This document shows positions 52,461 through 61,784 of a stretch of DNA of 64,000 nucleotides, in pieces. The DNA is from Klebsiella sp. BIGb0407. GTDB taxonomy: Bacteria > Pseudomonadota > Gammaproteobacteria > Enterobacterales > Enterobacteriaceae. Under the pieces are notes generated by a model, which worked only from the letters and a program-made list of their open reading frames with translations, ran no database searches and had not been told where the DNA came from. Each line of letters starts with the position of its first letter. Position 1 is the stretch's first letter. The stretch lies in the NCBI RefSeq assembly GCF_024807845.1, contig NZ_JANUEQ010000001.1:186001-250000 (forward strand), read 5' to 3'. The position numbers and the translations under genes are program-made.

Positions 52461-53738
52461 GTGTTTCGCCAGGACGCGATTGATCATCAAAAAATGAAAT
52501 GGTACGGCAGGGCGCTTCTCCTCCCCGGCATTCCATTTTGGTTCACGGCAGGGTTATGCCTGTTTTTTCTCATCGCCTTTCTCACCTTTATCATTACCGG
52601 CACCTATACCCGACGACTCAATGTAACCGGTGAAATCAGTAGCTATCCACGCGCTGCCAACCTTTACTCTTCTGTTCAGGGGGGCGTTACCAGACAATTC
52701 GTCACTGAGGGACAGGTGGTGAAGACCGGTGATCCCATTTATCAGATTGATGTCAGCAAAAGCACCAGTAGCGGCGTGGTCAGCGACAATCAGCGCCGGG
52801 ATATCGATGACCAACTGATACGTATCGATCAGATTATCCAGCGACTGAAAAGCAATAAACAAACTACTCTTACGATGCTGGAAAAACAGAAAATACAGTA
52901 TGCCGATGCATTGACGCGCTCCGGCGACATTCTCCAGCGAGCCCGGGAAGGTATCCATATCATGAAGAAGAATATGGATAACTACCGGCATTATCAGACC
53001 AGAGGACTCATCAACAAAGATCAGCTCGCAAGCCAGGTCGCACTCTATTATCAGCAGCAAAACAATCTGTTGAGTCTGTCCGGACAGCATGAGCAAAATG
53101 CCTTACAGGTAACCGTCCTGGAAAGCCAGGTTCATACCCAGGCCGCCGAATTTGATAACCAGATTTATCAAATGGAGCTGCAACGCTATGAGTTGCATAA
53201 GGAGCTGCAAAATATCCACGCCACGGGGACTGTCATTATCCGTGCGCTGGCCGCAGGGCGTATTAATTCGCTGAGTGTTACCGTCGGACAGATGGTCAGC
53301 GTCGGCGACAGTCTGCTTCAAGTGATCCCTTGTGAGATAGAAAACTATAACCTGGTGCTCTGGGTGCCCAACGATGCGATTCCCTACATAAACTCTGGGG
53401 ATAAGGTCAACATCCGCTATGACGCCTTTCCTGCGGAAAAATTCGGTCAGTTTGCCGGCACGGTGTCCCTTATATCCAGAACCCCGGCATCACAGCAGGA
53501 AATGCTGACCTACCAGGGGGCACCCAAAGCAACGCTCACCGCCGCCAGACCATACTACAAAGTGATTGTCAGGCCAGAGAAACAGGCCATTGCTTATAAA
53601 AATAAATATTTAAACTTAGAAAATGGCATCACGGCACAAAGTACGTTGTTTCTGGAAAAAAGGAGAATTTATCAATGGATGTTGTCCCCGTTCTACGACA
53701 TGAAACACAGCACAACGGGGCCAATAAATGAGCAGTAA
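52461..53738 (+). CDS. CvaA/MchE-like microcin secretion membrane fusion protein
   Basis: 425 residues from a GTG at 52461 with an AAGGAAG ribosome site; the resulting [20 protein letters not shown] start aligns with CvaA. One membrane helix (~28-50), a coiled-coil hairpin (~110-235; [20 protein letters not shown]), a lipoyl/beta-barrel part and the C-terminal [20 protein letters not shown]. HlyD family: it bridges the ABC exporter to TolC. It overlaps the exporter gene by 11 bases. Family and partner are clear, so a class II microcin is the expected cargo. Confidence 0.93.
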   Translation: MFRQDAIDHQKMKWYGRALLLPGIPFWFTAGLCLFFLIAFLTFIITGTYTRRLNVTGEISSYPRAANLYSSVQGGVTRQFVTEGQVVKTGDPIYQIDVSKSTSSGVVSDNQRRDIDDQLIRIDQIIQRLKSNKQTTLTMLEKQKIQYADALTRSGDILQRAREGIHIMKKNMDNYRHYQTRGLINKDQLASQVALYYQQQNNLLSLSGQHEQNALQVTVLESQVHTQAAEFDNQIYQMELQRYELHKELQNIHATGTVIIRALAAGRINSLSVTVGQMVSVGDSLLQVIPCEIENYNLVLWVPNDAIPYINSGDKVNIRYDAFPAEKFGQFAGTVSLISRTPASQQEMLTYQGAPKATLTAARPYYKVIVRPEKQAIAYKNKYLNLENGITAQSTLFLEKRRIYQWMLSPFYDMKHSTTGPINEQ

Positions 53739-55827
53739 AATCCCTTTGAAAGGGCTGTTAAATAAGCTGGATCAGAAACTGTGGCGACGTATTCCGGTGG
53801 TACATCAAACCGAATCGTCAGAATGTGGAATGGCCTGCCTGGCAATGATCTGTGGTCACTATGGTAAGAGTATCGATCTGCTTGTCTTGCGTCGTCAGTT
53901 TAATTTGTCAGCCCGGGGGACAACCCTCGGTAGTGTCAGAAGTATGGGGGCTCAGATGGGCATGGAGACCCGGGCCGTATCCCTGGATCTTGATGAACTC
54001 AGTGCCCTGAAACTGCCCTGTATTTTGCACTGGGATTTTAATCACTTTGTGGTGCTGGTGAGTATCCGGAAGGGGCATTTTGTTATTCATGATCCCGCCC
54101 TTGGGCGGAGAACCGTGGGTCTTGCAGAAGTCTCTCAACGTTTTACCGGCGTGGCGCTTGAAGTGTGGCCTGGCAGTGAGTTTTTGCCAGAGACAGTGAA
54201 AGACCGTGTGAAATTACGTACGCTGTTCCGCAATATCTATGGTATTCGCAGTACGCTGGTCAAAATCTTTTGTCTGTCACTGGTGGTCGAGGTGGCCAGT
54301 CTGGTCATACCGGTCGGCACTCAACTGGCGATGGATCATGTCATTCCTGCCGGAGATCGCGGCCTGCTTACGCTAATCTGCATCGGTCTGATGTTTTTTA
54401 TTCTTCTCCGTGTTGCGGTCAGTATGGCACGCGCCTGGACATCCCTGGTGATGGAAACGCTGATTGGTGTGCAATGGCAGTCTGGGTTATTCCGCCATCT
54501 GCTCCAGCTGCCGCTGACCTATTTTGAACGGCGTAAACTGGGAGATATCCAGTCCCGTTTTAGCTCGCTGGATAAGTTACGTTCCACGTTTACCTCAAGC
54601 GTAGTCGGGGCCATTATGGACGGTATCATGGTGGTCGGCCTTCTGATTATGCTGCTACTGTACGGCGGATGGCTGGCCGCCGTGGTACTCGGTTTTACTG
54701 GGGTATATGTCCTGATTCGTTTATTCACCTACAACCGTTATCGGCAACTCTCAGAAGAGGAGATGGTCAGAGAAGCCCGTGCAGGCTCGTATTTTATGGA
54801 AACATTGTACGGAATAGCCACAGTAAAAATGCAGGGAATGAGTGAGCGTCGGGGTGGTCACTGGCTGAACCTGAAGATTGACTCCATCAATACCCATATC
54901 AGACTGACCAGAATGGAAATGCTGTTTGGCGGGCTTAACGCATTTGTTGCTGCTTGCGATCAGGTGGTGATTCTGTGGCTGGGAACCAGCTTGGTCATTG
55001 ATAATCAAATGACCATCGGGATGTTTGTCGCCTTTGGCGCCTTCCGCGGGCAGTTCTCGGACCAGGTGGGTTCCCTGACCAACTTTTTGCTTCAGTTGCG
55101 CATGATGAGTTTACATAACGAACGTATTGCAGACATCGCACTGAATGAAAGAGAACCCCGAAAACCGGACAGCGGCATAAAGGCAGATATGCATCCGCTG
55201 GCCTTGGAGGCCTGTGACCTGAGTTATCGCTATGACAGTCAGTCGGCATCGGTTTTCAGCAACCTGAACATCAGTATAAAACCAGGAGAAAGCGTGGCTA
55301 TCACGGGGCCTTCCGGTTCAGGGAAAACCACGTTGATGAAGGTACTATGTGGGCTGTCTGTCCCCGAATCCGGCAAGGTGATGATGGACGGCAGCGATAT
55401 CCAGCACCTGGGTATCAATAATTACCACAAAATGATTGCCTGTGTGATGCAGGATGACAGGCTATTCTCAGGCTCTATTGGTGAAAATATCTGTGGTTTC
55501 ACGGAGCATTTCGATGAGGACTGGATGATAGAGTGCGCCAGAACAAGCTGTATTCACGATATGATCATGAAGATGCCAATGAAGTATGAAACACTGATTG
55601 GTGAGTTGGGAGAAGGGCTTTCTGGCGGACAGAAACAGCGAATTTTTATCGCACGCGCGCTTTACTGCCGTCCGGGGATATTATTTATGGATGAAGCGAC
55701 CAGCGCACTGGATAATGAGAATGAATATGAGGTTAATCTGGCAATAAAGCAGCTTAATATTACCCGGGTTGTGATTGCTCACCGAGAAACAACGATTAAA
55801 TATGCAGACAGGGTGATATCCTTATAA
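53728..55827 (+). CDS. CvaB/MchF-like microcin ABC exporter with C39 peptidase
   Basis: 699 residues. Peptidase C39 (~20-150) has a complete triad: Cys33 in [10 protein letters not shown], His106 in FNHFVVL and Asp122 in IHDPALG. A six-helix transmembrane domain (~165-440) follows, then the ATPase with Walker [10 protein letters not shown], signature LSGGQKQR and Walker [10 protein letters not shown], and the H-loop VIAHRE. It cuts double-glycine leaders and exports the mature peptide. All active-site residues are intact although the precursor nearby looks broken. Confidence 0.95.
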   Translation: MSSKIPLKGLLNKLDQKLWRRIPVVHQTESSECGMACLAMICGHYGKSIDLLVLRRQFNLSARGTTLGSVRSMGAQMGMETRAVSLDLDELSALKLPCILHWDFNHFVVLVSIRKGHFVIHDPALGRRTVGLAEVSQRFTGVALEVWPGSEFLPETVKDRVKLRTLFRNIYGIRSTLVKIFCLSLVVEVASLVIPVGTQLAMDHVIPAGDRGLLTLICIGLMFFILLRVAVSMARAWTSLVMETLIGVQWQSGLFRHLLQLPLTYFERRKLGDIQSRFSSLDKLRSTFTSSVVGAIMDGIMVVGLLIMLLLYGGWLAAVVLGFTGVYVLIRLFTYNRYRQLSEEEMVREARAGSYFMETLYGIATVKMQGMSERRGGHWLNLKIDSINTHIRLTRMEMLFGGLNAFVAACDQVVILWLGTSLVIDNQMTIGMFVAFGAFRGQFSDQVGSLTNFLLQLRMMSLHNERIADIALNEREPRKPDSGIKADMHPLALEACDLSYRYDSQSASVFSNLNISIKPGESVAITGPSGSGKTTLMKVLCGLSVPESGKVMMDGSDIQHLGINNYHKMIACVMQDDRLFSGSIGENICGFTEHFDEDWMIECARTSCIHDMIMKMPMKYETLIGELGEGLSGGQKQRIFIARALYCRPGILFMDEATSALDNENEYEVNLAIKQLNITRVVIAHRETTIKYADRVISL

Positions 55828-55884
55828 GGCGTAAAAGTAAGGTATTCGCGTAAATATGTGAATGCCTTTTTTACCAGATTAACA

Positions 55885-56079
55885 TCATTTCCCTTTGCTA
55901 TGTACCATCATACCGCCGGTACAGGTACCCGATCCGGTAGATATTGAGTTATGGCTGGAGCCCCAGTAACCCAGTATGCACTTCCACTTGAGACCTGTTT
56001 ATCAGAACCACCTGTAATTAATAATAGCTCTAATTCGTCAGTGATTTATTTCAAAAAAAACATTATGTTTTCTTTTCAT
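55885..56079 (-). pseudogene. Frameshifted double-glycine-leader microcin precursor (candidate)
   Basis: On the minus strand an ATG at 56079 with an AAGGGAG ribosome site seven bases upstream opens MKRKHNVFFEINH and then stops. In another frame the sequence continues DELELLLITGG-SDKQVSSGSAYW, then the first frame returns as YWGSSHNSISTGSGTCTGG and MMVHSKGK before TGA (55885-55887). One extra base near 56040 and a tandem duplication TACTGGGT/TACTGGGG (55961-55976, 8 bp) explain both shifts: 1 + 8 = 9 bases, so the end is back in the first frame. Removing them gives 61 residues: a 24-residue leader ending in Gly-Gly and a Ser/Gly-rich 37-residue peptide. This fits cargo for the adjacent exporter. 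Inferred by eye; a sequencing error or a chance pattern is possible. Confidence 0.55.
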
Positions 56080-56449
56080 TTTCTAACTCCCTTATTTTCT
56101 GAACGACTTGATCGGTTTCAGTATGTGCATACTCCATCATGCTTAGATATATTATATTATTTTTATTAAAGCCTCCCTTGTAGAATTGATATTTCAGCCC
56201 TGGGGCGCAGATGAGTAATTTAATTTTCTTTTCAATTATTTTTTCTATATCGGATTCTGTATCATCTATTTGTACAGTCCAGTTTAATTTTTTTCTTTCT
56301 AGCTCTGACTTTAATGCCAGAATATATTTATCTTCCGTGTATATACCAAAAATGTTTCCGAAAAAACCTAACCCACCAATGCCCTGAATCAGACTACGTC
56401 CAATCGTCGGGCTTGGCATATAGATGAAGTATATTTTTTCTTTTTCCAT
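56063..56449 (-). CDS. Small AT-rich gene, PTS-EIIB-like pattern, unknown role
   Basis: 128 residues from ATG at 56449 (MEKEKIYFIYMPSPTIGRSL); a GTG at 56458 would add three. It follows the layout of lactose/cellobiose PTS EIIB: a first strand KIYFIYMPSP, then after an insertion KKIKLLICAPGLKYQFY and a final helix TDQVVQKIREL. The EIIB phospho-Cys of the first loop is missing, so phosphotransfer is unlikely. Its end overlaps the start of the broken precursor (GAAAATGAAAAG), so the two would be translated together. Immunity or accessory role is only a guess from position. Confidence 0.6.
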   Translation of the reverse strand: MEKEKIYFIYMPSPTIGRSLIQGIGGLGFFGNIFGIYTEDKYILALKSELERKKLNWTVQIDDTESDIEKIIEKKIKLLICAPGLKYQFYKGGFNKNNIIYLSMMEYAHTETDQVVQKIRELENEKKT

Positions 56450-56515
56450 TACTCGCACCCGTTATTTCCACATGGCACATTCGACCTGTAACGTATTGAA
56501 TACTAAGGGATGTTA

Positions 56516-56707
56516 GTGACGGTTGCTATGGTTTTATTTATCATTTTTAAAATACAGTTAAATACATTTTTATCATCAAAGAATTTGAATTTTATTCTGA
56601 CCATCAAATCAAGGATAGAGAAGGTATGTTTATCTGATTTTAAATTTGAAACATTTAAGTGGAGGGGGATATTTATTTTCATATGTGTTATCGCTAAGTT
56701 AACATAA
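56516..56707 (+). CDS. Possible small membrane protein
   Basis: 63 codons from GTG 56516, seven bases after AAGGG; an ATG at 56510 sits too close to that site. Two hydrophobic stretches (MVLFIIFKIQL at the start and GIFIFICVIAKL at the end) with a basic middle. Small two-helix proteins near microcin genes can be immunity proteins, but no similarity is recognised, and AT-rich DNA yields such frames by chance. Confidence 0.2.
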   Translation: MTVAMVLFIIFKIQLNTFLSSKNLNFILTIKSRIEKVCLSDFKFETFKWRGIFIFICVIAKLT

Positions 56708-57120
56708 ACATTTTTTGATTATAAACGAAAGTAATATCTCATTTAAAATGGAATTTGAGTAATTACTGTAACAGTAAGTATCGATAATAAGTTGCATGTA
56801 ATATCTTTTTGCTGCTCGTCTGATTATTTATTTTCTAGTGGCTGGGAAAGTATCCTATCCAAATAGAGTAATAGTCTTGTGTATCACAGTTGGCACCGCC
56901 AAAAAACATCCCCTTTACCGGTAAAGTTGACTAGAATTAAACTTAATAGCGGTTATCAGTGCCTTCTGATGGTTTTATCCTGATATGAGGTCAGATTATC
57001 AGAGCACGAAAGAGACATATCTTGCGACACTCTTGTTACCCTGAGTCACGTCCGTATCACTCATGCGGGCAATCCTAGTGGTATGCTGGTTAACAGAGTC
57101 AGTTAATCATCGAGGTTATC
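56708..57120. other. AT-rich gene-free stretch before the Slp-type gene
   Basis: 413 bases with no supportable gene. It contains a perfect palindrome CTTTACCGGTAAAG (56913-56926) followed at once by TTGACT, a -35-like hexamer, so an operator at a promoter is possible. The Slp-type gene has a GAGG ribosome site at its end. Confidence 0.4.
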
Positions 57121-57717
57121 ATGAAAACACCCTTATTTATTACTCTTGTGGCCTGCCTGGCGCTCAGTGGATGCGTGTCTATTCCGCAGGATATTCAGGG
57201 AAGCAGTAGTTCGCTGGACAAGGTTAGCTACCAGGATATTAAACAAGATGTTTCCCGGTTTAATGGCCAGGAAGTTCGTCTTGGCGGCAAGGTTTTAAAT
57301 GTTGTAAATAATCAGAATGAAACCTCATTTGAGGTGGCTGTGCTTCCGCTTGATTACAGCGCCAGGCCCGAACTGGGTACTGCCTTTCAAGGGCGCATTA
57401 TCGTCAAGGCGAGCAAATTTATAGACCCTCTGACATTAAAAGGTAATTTGGTTACCGTTCTGGGCACGGTCACCGGAACCACCAAGGGTAAAGTCGGGGA
57501 GGCTGACTATCAGTATCTGACTCTGAGCCTACAGGGTTATCAAGTCTGGAGAGTTCGCGAGAATATTGTACCTGTTAATTATCCTGGTTTTGGCGGTTTT
57601 GGCCCGGATCCCTACTGGCGATACGGCTGGGGACCGACTAATGCCTATTTTATGCCGGGCTGGGGATGGTATCCGGCAGGCGCGATGTTCCAGGTTGAGC
57701 AACAGGTAGTGAAATAA
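57121..57717 (+). CDS. Slp-family outer membrane lipoprotein
   Basis: 198 residues. A lipoprotein signal with lipobox LSGC (Cys18) is followed by the Slp pattern (VSYQDIKQDVSRFNGQEVRLGGKVLNVVN...FEVAVLPLDYSARPEL...GRIIVKASKFIDP) and a Gly/Trp/Tyr/Pro-rich tail (PYWRYGWGPTNAYFMPGWGW). Homologues (Slp, YeaY) are outer-membrane lipoproteins induced by starvation or envelope stress in E. coli; which paralogue this is cannot be settled here. Confidence 0.9.
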   Translation: MKTPLFITLVACLALSGCVSIPQDIQGSSSSLDKVSYQDIKQDVSRFNGQEVRLGGKVLNVVNNQNETSFEVAVLPLDYSARPELGTAFQGRIIVKASKFIDPLTLKGNLVTVLGTVTGTTKGKVGEADYQYLTLSLQGYQVWRVRENIVPVNYPGFGGFGPDPYWRYGWGPTNAYFMPGWGWYPAGAMFQVEQQVVK

Positions 57718-57780
57718 CCTGACTATTAATGACAGCTGAAATCAATTCCAATATAGGGTAGTGTAGCCAAAACAATATCT

Positions 57781-57841
57781 TATATGCCCGTCATACTCGA
57801 GGTTACCTGAGCGTTGTCCGGCAGGTAACGCGAGTTATGGA
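57781..57841. repeat. Short copy of the TATACCCGTCATAC palindromic repeat
   Basis: TATATGCCCGTCATACTCGA, then GGTTACCTG and the inverted CAGGTAACGCGAGTTA, giving a compact palindrome between the Slp gene and the hydrolase gene. Ends match the copy at 28866-28994. Confidence 0.6.
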
Positions 57842-57873
57842 GGATAGAGTGGCGCCCTGGAGAGCCTGGTTGA

Positions 57874-58500
57874 ATGAAAAAACTGATTATTTTGTTACAC
57901 GGTGTGGGAAGTTCGGGAGCAGACCTTGAAGGACTTGGCTATTTTTTTCAGCAAGTGATGCCTGAGATAGAATTTGCTTCACCCGACGGTAGTGCGCCTT
58001 TTGACGGAGGAGGAGAGGGGTATCAGTGGTTCAGTCTGGACGGTATTACGGAAAACCTGCGTACTGAGCGCCTTGTTGCTGCCAGAGCCGATTTTGCTGC
58101 CATTATCAATAATATTTTGAAAGAGCATGGTATTGTCGCGGGCAGAGATAAAGTGATTTTGCTCGGATTTTCTCAAGGTTCAATAATGGCGCTGGATGCT
58201 CTGGTTACGGACAGTATCCCATTAGCCGGTGTTGTCGCATTCTCAGGGCGACTGGCGTCACCAAAACCTTATCAGCCTGCGGTTAATACGCCAGTCCTGC
58301 TGGTGCATGGCATGGCTGACCCAGTTATCCCCTGGCAGGAAAGTGAAGCCGCCGCCGCCGCGCTGATAGAAGCCGGTGTGAATGAGGTTGAAACGCTGTT
58401 TGAACCGGATGTGGTTCATACTATCAGCGGCGACGGTATTGCCAGAGCGATGGCTTTTGTAACCGAACAGTTCGAACTCAGCGAATTTCCTGACGAGTAA
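57874..58500 (+). CDS. Alpha/beta hydrolase (phospholipase/carboxylesterase type, YpfH-like)
   Basis: 208 residues. The catalytic triad is visible: Ser100 in LLGFSQGS, Asp149 in VHGMADPVIPW and His182 in DVVHTIS; the oxyanion HGVGSSGADL is near residue 10. It belongs to the small esterase family of E. coli YpfH. The natural substrate is unknown. It stands alone between a palindromic repeat and mdtJI. Confidence 0.88.
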   Translation: MKKLIILLHGVGSSGADLEGLGYFFQQVMPEIEFASPDGSAPFDGGGEGYQWFSLDGITENLRTERLVAARADFAAIINNILKEHGIVAGRDKVILLGFSQGSIMALDALVTDSIPLAGVVAFSGRLASPKPYQPAVNTPVLLVHGMADPVIPWQESEAAAAALIEAGVNEVETLFEPDVVHTISGDGIARAMAFVTEQFELSEFPDE

Positions 58501-58901
58501 TAATGACTGGCCCTGTTTGTGGCTGTTTGAGCTTTGAGAATAGCCCGGGCAGGGTTGTTTTTTGATTTTTTTGTAAAGAATTGAAAATTTCGCAAAATAA
58601 AAACTGAAATATGGTACAAATCACGGGTGTTTAACTACTGAGGACAATTTTCTATCCGCAATCGATGAGAAGCAATACCGCGGGTAAGTTGGAAAATCAT
58701 ATGGACAATATGTTCAAAAAAAACCATTCAAGCTATCACTTCGACATTTCTTTATCTGCAGTTTCTCTCTCTGGTGAACAACACTGGCGTAACGCACTAT
58801 AGTCCTTTCTTCTGGCAATAACTTACAACTTTAATTAGCTTGTCGCTTTTTTGCGTCTGGCCAATTTTTATAATTTTATTTTCTCTGTCAGGAGAGGAAA
58901 A
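58501..58901. promoter_or_regulatory. Upstream region of mdtJI
   Basis: 401 bases with no supportable gene. Early on, GCCCTG and CAGGG around 58510-58555 can pair and are followed by TTGTTTTTTGATTTTTTTG, a weak terminator candidate for the hydrolase. The rest is AT-rich and should hold the mdtJ promoter; in E. coli this operon is controlled by H-NS and spermidine. Confidence 0.4.
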
Positions 58902-59279
58902 ATGATTTACTGGATTTTTCTAGGGATGGCTATCGTCGCCGAAATTACTGGTACCCTTTCTATGAAGTGGTCAAGTGTTAGCGATGATAATATTGGCTAT
59001 ATTTTTATGCTGGTGATGATCACACTTTCTTATATTTTATTGTCATTTTCGGTTAAAAAAATTGCCCTTGGCGTTGCCTATGCAATGTGGGAAGGGATTG
59101 GTATTCTGATCATTACCGTTTGTAGTGTTTTATTATTTGATGAACCAATTTCACTACTTAAAATATTAGGTCTGACGACGCTGGTAGCCGGCATTGCATT
59201 ATTAAAATCAGGCACGCGCAGCAAAAAAGAGCGCACAGAAGTCGTGTCAGAGAAGAGAGGGCAGCATGCTGTCGTTTGA
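58902..59279 (+). CDS. mdtJ: Spermidine export protein MdtJ
   Basis: 125 residues from ATG at 58902 (AGGAGAGG ribosome site); a reading from 58851 adds 17 unsupported residues. A four-helix SMR-family protein with the functional Glu in [17 protein letters not shown] and the [16 protein letters not shown] motif. MdtJ works with MdtI as a heteromer that exports spermidine. The two genes overlap by 14 bases. Confidence 0.95.
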   Translation: MIYWIFLGMAIVAEITGTLSMKWSSVSDDNIGYIFMLVMITLSYILLSFSVKKIALGVAYAMWEGIGILIITVCSVLLFDEPISLLKILGLTTLVAGIALLKSGTRSKKERTEVVSEKRGQHAVV

Positions 59280-59595
59280 ATGGATACACGGGCTGTGGTT
59301 ATTTTCAGCCATTGTGTTAGAAATTCTGGCTAATATTTTTCTTAAACACTCCGACGGTTTTCGTCGTCCTGTTTATGGTATTTTTTCTTTAATTGCAGTG
59401 TTAGCCGCATTCAGCGCATTATCACAGGCCGTAAAAGGTATTGAACTCTCCGTGGCTTATGCTTTATGGGGTGGGTTCGGTATTATTGCAACGGTTGCTG
59501 CTGGCTGGATACTGTTTGGCCAGCGTTTAAATCGCAAAGGCTGGTTAGGCCTCGGGTTATTATTAGCCGGAATGATTCTTATTAAAATGGCCTGA
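59266..59595 (+). CDS. mdtI: Spermidine export protein MdtI
   Basis: 109 residues, four membrane helices, with the membrane Glu in [17 protein letters not shown] and [20 protein letters not shown], close to E. coli MdtI. It needs MdtJ as partner for spermidine export. Its start lies inside the end of mdtJ, so translation is coupled. Confidence 0.95.
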   Translation: MLSFEWIHGLWLFSAIVLEILANIFLKHSDGFRRPVYGIFSLIAVLAAFSALSQAVKGIELSVAYALWGGFGIIATVAAGWILFGQRLNRKGWLGLGLLLAGMILIKMA

Positions 59596-59601
59596 CGATA
59601 T

Positions 59602-59632
59602 CCCCTGTTTCAGTCGAGGAACAGGGGGTTTC
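59602..59632 (+). terminator. Hairpin after mdtI
   Basis: Stem CCCCTGTT with AACAGGGG around a ten-base loop, followed by GGTTTCTGC. Probable terminator of mdtJI. Confidence 0.55.
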
Positions 59633-59862
59633 TGCATATTTTTCCAATTCTTTTTTACTCCTGCAATCCTGCTGGTCAATTTTCAATCTCCTCATGGGTG
59701 CTAAACGGCACATCCTCATATTTATTATTATCAAATCACCATAAATGTATCCGTAAATTAGCCACATTCTTTCGGCTGCAGAACGACTAGAATAATTTTG
59801 CCTTGCTCGCTACGGGTTTTTGCCTGCAGAGAATTTACTTAATGTTACTAAGGGGTAAAATA

Positions 59863-60828
59863 ATGTCACGTATCGTGATTATTGGTGGCAGTGGTCATGT
59901 AGGGACTTATCTGGTTCCTCTATTAATCGAACGCGGTCATCAGGTAATTAATGTCAGTCGTGGTAATGCACAGGTTTACCGCCCACATTACGCCTGGTCG
60001 CTGGTAGAAAATATCGCTATTGATCGCCAGAAGGAAGAAGAAAATGGCTGTTTCGGTGAGCGAATAGCGGCGCTCAATCCAGATATTGTGATTGATATGA
60101 TAGCCTTTGACCTGGAAAGTACTCAGCAATTGGTCGAATCGCTGCGTGGAAAGATAGAACATTATCTGTTCTGTAGTTCTATCTGGGTCTACGGCCAGTA
60201 TGTGACAATTCCGTCAACTGAAACGGATCCTGTTTGCCCTATTGATGCTTATGGTCTTGGCAAGGCAGAAAGTGAGGCCTGGTTAATGCGCGAGGCACGC
60301 CGTCAGGGATTTCCTGCAACCTGTTTTCGGCCGGGGCATATTGTGGGTGAGGGTTGGGTTCCAACCAGCCCACAGGGTAATTCTGATCCGAATGTTTTCT
60401 CAAAAATCATTCGGGGAGAAGAGCTTTGCCTTCCAAATCTGGGGCATGAAACATTACATCATGTTCATGCTGCTGATGTGGCTCAATGGATTATCCAGGC
60501 TATAGAAAACAGAGCAGCGACACTTGGCGAGATTTTTAATACCGTTTCTTCACAGGCAATTACTCTGAGAGGCTACGCAGAAACGGTCTACCGCTGGTTT
60601 GGCCATGAGCCGCAAATTCGTTATCAGCCTTTTGCTGAATGGCTTCAGGGACTGGAAAGTGAATATGTCGAGAACTCACGCGGCCATATTGTCCGAAGTT
60701 CATCGCATTCGATTGAAAAAAGCCGACAACGTCTGGGTTATCAGCCACGCTACAGTAGCCTCGAGGCGATTCATGAATCGCTACATTCCCTGATATCTGC
60801 AGGTGTAGTCACCGCGGAACGGCGATAA
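59863..60828 (+). CDS. NAD(P)-binding epimerase/reductase-like protein
   Basis: 321 residues from ATG at 59863 (AAGGGG ribosome site); a reading from 59803 is unsupported. An extended SDR-type Rossmann protein with IVIIGGSGHVGTYLVPLL at the start. The usual YxxxK site reads YGLGKAESE (~134-142), with a preceding SSIWVYG. The substrate is unknown. It is convergent with a LysR gene, ten bases between stops. Confidence 0.82.
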   Translation: MSRIVIIGGSGHVGTYLVPLLIERGHQVINVSRGNAQVYRPHYAWSLVENIAIDRQKEEENGCFGERIAALNPDIVIDMIAFDLESTQQLVESLRGKIEHYLFCSSIWVYGQYVTIPSTETDPVCPIDAYGLGKAESEAWLMREARRQGFPATCFRPGHIVGEGWVPTSPQGNSDPNVFSKIIRGEELCLPNLGHETLHHVHAADVAQWIIQAIENRAATLGEIFNTVSSQAITLRGYAETVYRWFGHEPQIRYQPFAEWLQGLESEYVENSRGHIVRSSSHSIEKSRQRLGYQPRYSSLEAIHESLHSLISAGVVTAERR

Positions 60829-60838
60829 ATCTACGCCT

Positions 60839-61741
60839 TCAGATCTTGTCGGGTAACGGATACCGTAGCATTTTTATCATAACGGCTAGCGCCGGAGAAA
60901 TCTGCCTGCGCCCAGGGTAATATAGATGGTACCCACTTACTGGCGGGCACCATTCATCAAGCACCCGGCAGTAGATACCTTGTTGCAGTTCGTCGGCAAC
61001 CAGTGACTCTGGCAGATAGGCGAGTCCGTAACCCGAGGTCACTGCCGCAAGCATCGGATAGATGCTGGAAAAAATAAGCTGACCCTCGACTTTAATTTGT
61101 AATGGCTGCCCCTGTTTTTCAAACTCCCATGCATAGATTGAACCTGCTGGTGAGTGCCGGATATTAATACAATTATGCTGTTCGAGTTCAGATGGGTGTG
61201 CCGGATACCCGTGTTGTTTGAGATACGCAGGGGAGCCAATGACAATAAAGCGAATATCCGGCCCGATGCGTACTGCGACCATATCCTTAACGATATCGTC
61301 TCCAATGCGCACTCCTGCATCAAATCGCCCCTCAATAATATCGACAAAACCGTTTTGCTGGGATAATTCAACCTTAACATCCGGGTATTCTTTTAATACC
61401 GGAGCAAGGCGAGGCCAGATGCAGTCATGGATCATATGGTCGGAAACCGTCAGTCTGACGGTACCCGCGGGAGTATCACGAAAGCGGAGGAGTGCGGCAA
61501 TATCGTCTTCCATACCATCAAGACGTGGCTGAAGAATTTGTAACAGCATTTCGCCAATTTCAGTTGGAGCTACCCGGCGGGTGGTACGCATCAATAACGG
61601 TAGTCCGAGACGTTCTTCAAGACGACGAATAGTATGGGAAAGCGTTGACTGGGATATTCCCAGATTTATTGCCGCTCGTGTAAAGCTTTTTGCCTCTGCG
61701 ACAGCAATGAAGGCCAGATAATCGTTGAAATCGTCTCGCAA
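60839..61741 (-). CDS. LysR-family transcriptional regulator
   Basis: 300 residues. The N-terminal winged HTH (KSFTRAAINLGISQSTLSHTIRRLEERLG) is followed by a two-lobe effector domain (GTVRLTVSDHMIHDCIWPRL...FDAGVRIGDDIVKDMVAVRIG), resembling the common AaeR/DsdC-like group with no specific match. Its neighbour is the convergent epimerase-like gene. The effector is unknown. Confidence 0.9.
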   Translation of the reverse strand: MRDDFNDYLAFIAVAEAKSFTRAAINLGISQSTLSHTIRRLEERLGLPLLMRTTRRVAPTEIGEMLLQILQPRLDGMEDDIAALLRFRDTPAGTVRLTVSDHMIHDCIWPRLAPVLKEYPDVKVELSQQNGFVDIIEGRFDAGVRIGDDIVKDMVAVRIGPDIRFIVIGSPAYLKQHGYPAHPSELEQHNCINIRHSPAGSIYAWEFEKQGQPLQIKVEGQLIFSSIYPMLAAVTSGYGLAYLPESLVADELQQGIYCRVLDEWCPPVSGYHLYYPGRRQISPALAVMIKMLRYPLPDKI

Positions 61742-61784
61742 AGTGCGTCCCTGCCTACCACTGTAGTTTCTGAAAGTATTTTTG

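Noticed and set aside
52255-52497. 80-codon frame (start MKRMDANDKCGGH) as a microcin precursor with Gly-Gly
   Set aside because: The frame overlaps the cvaA-like start in another frame, the Gly-Gly has no hydrophobic leader pattern before it, and the composition looks like antisense or random coding.
56040-56060. Programmed slippage on the run of eight T in the precursor relic
   Set aside because: Slipping by one base either way on the T-run runs into TGA or TAA within a few codons, so it cannot join the leader frame; the disruption lies after the T-run.
55951-56169. Plus-strand frame of 72 codons (MAGAPVTQYALPL...)
   Set aside because: It is the antisense of the precursor relic; no ribosome site and no family features.
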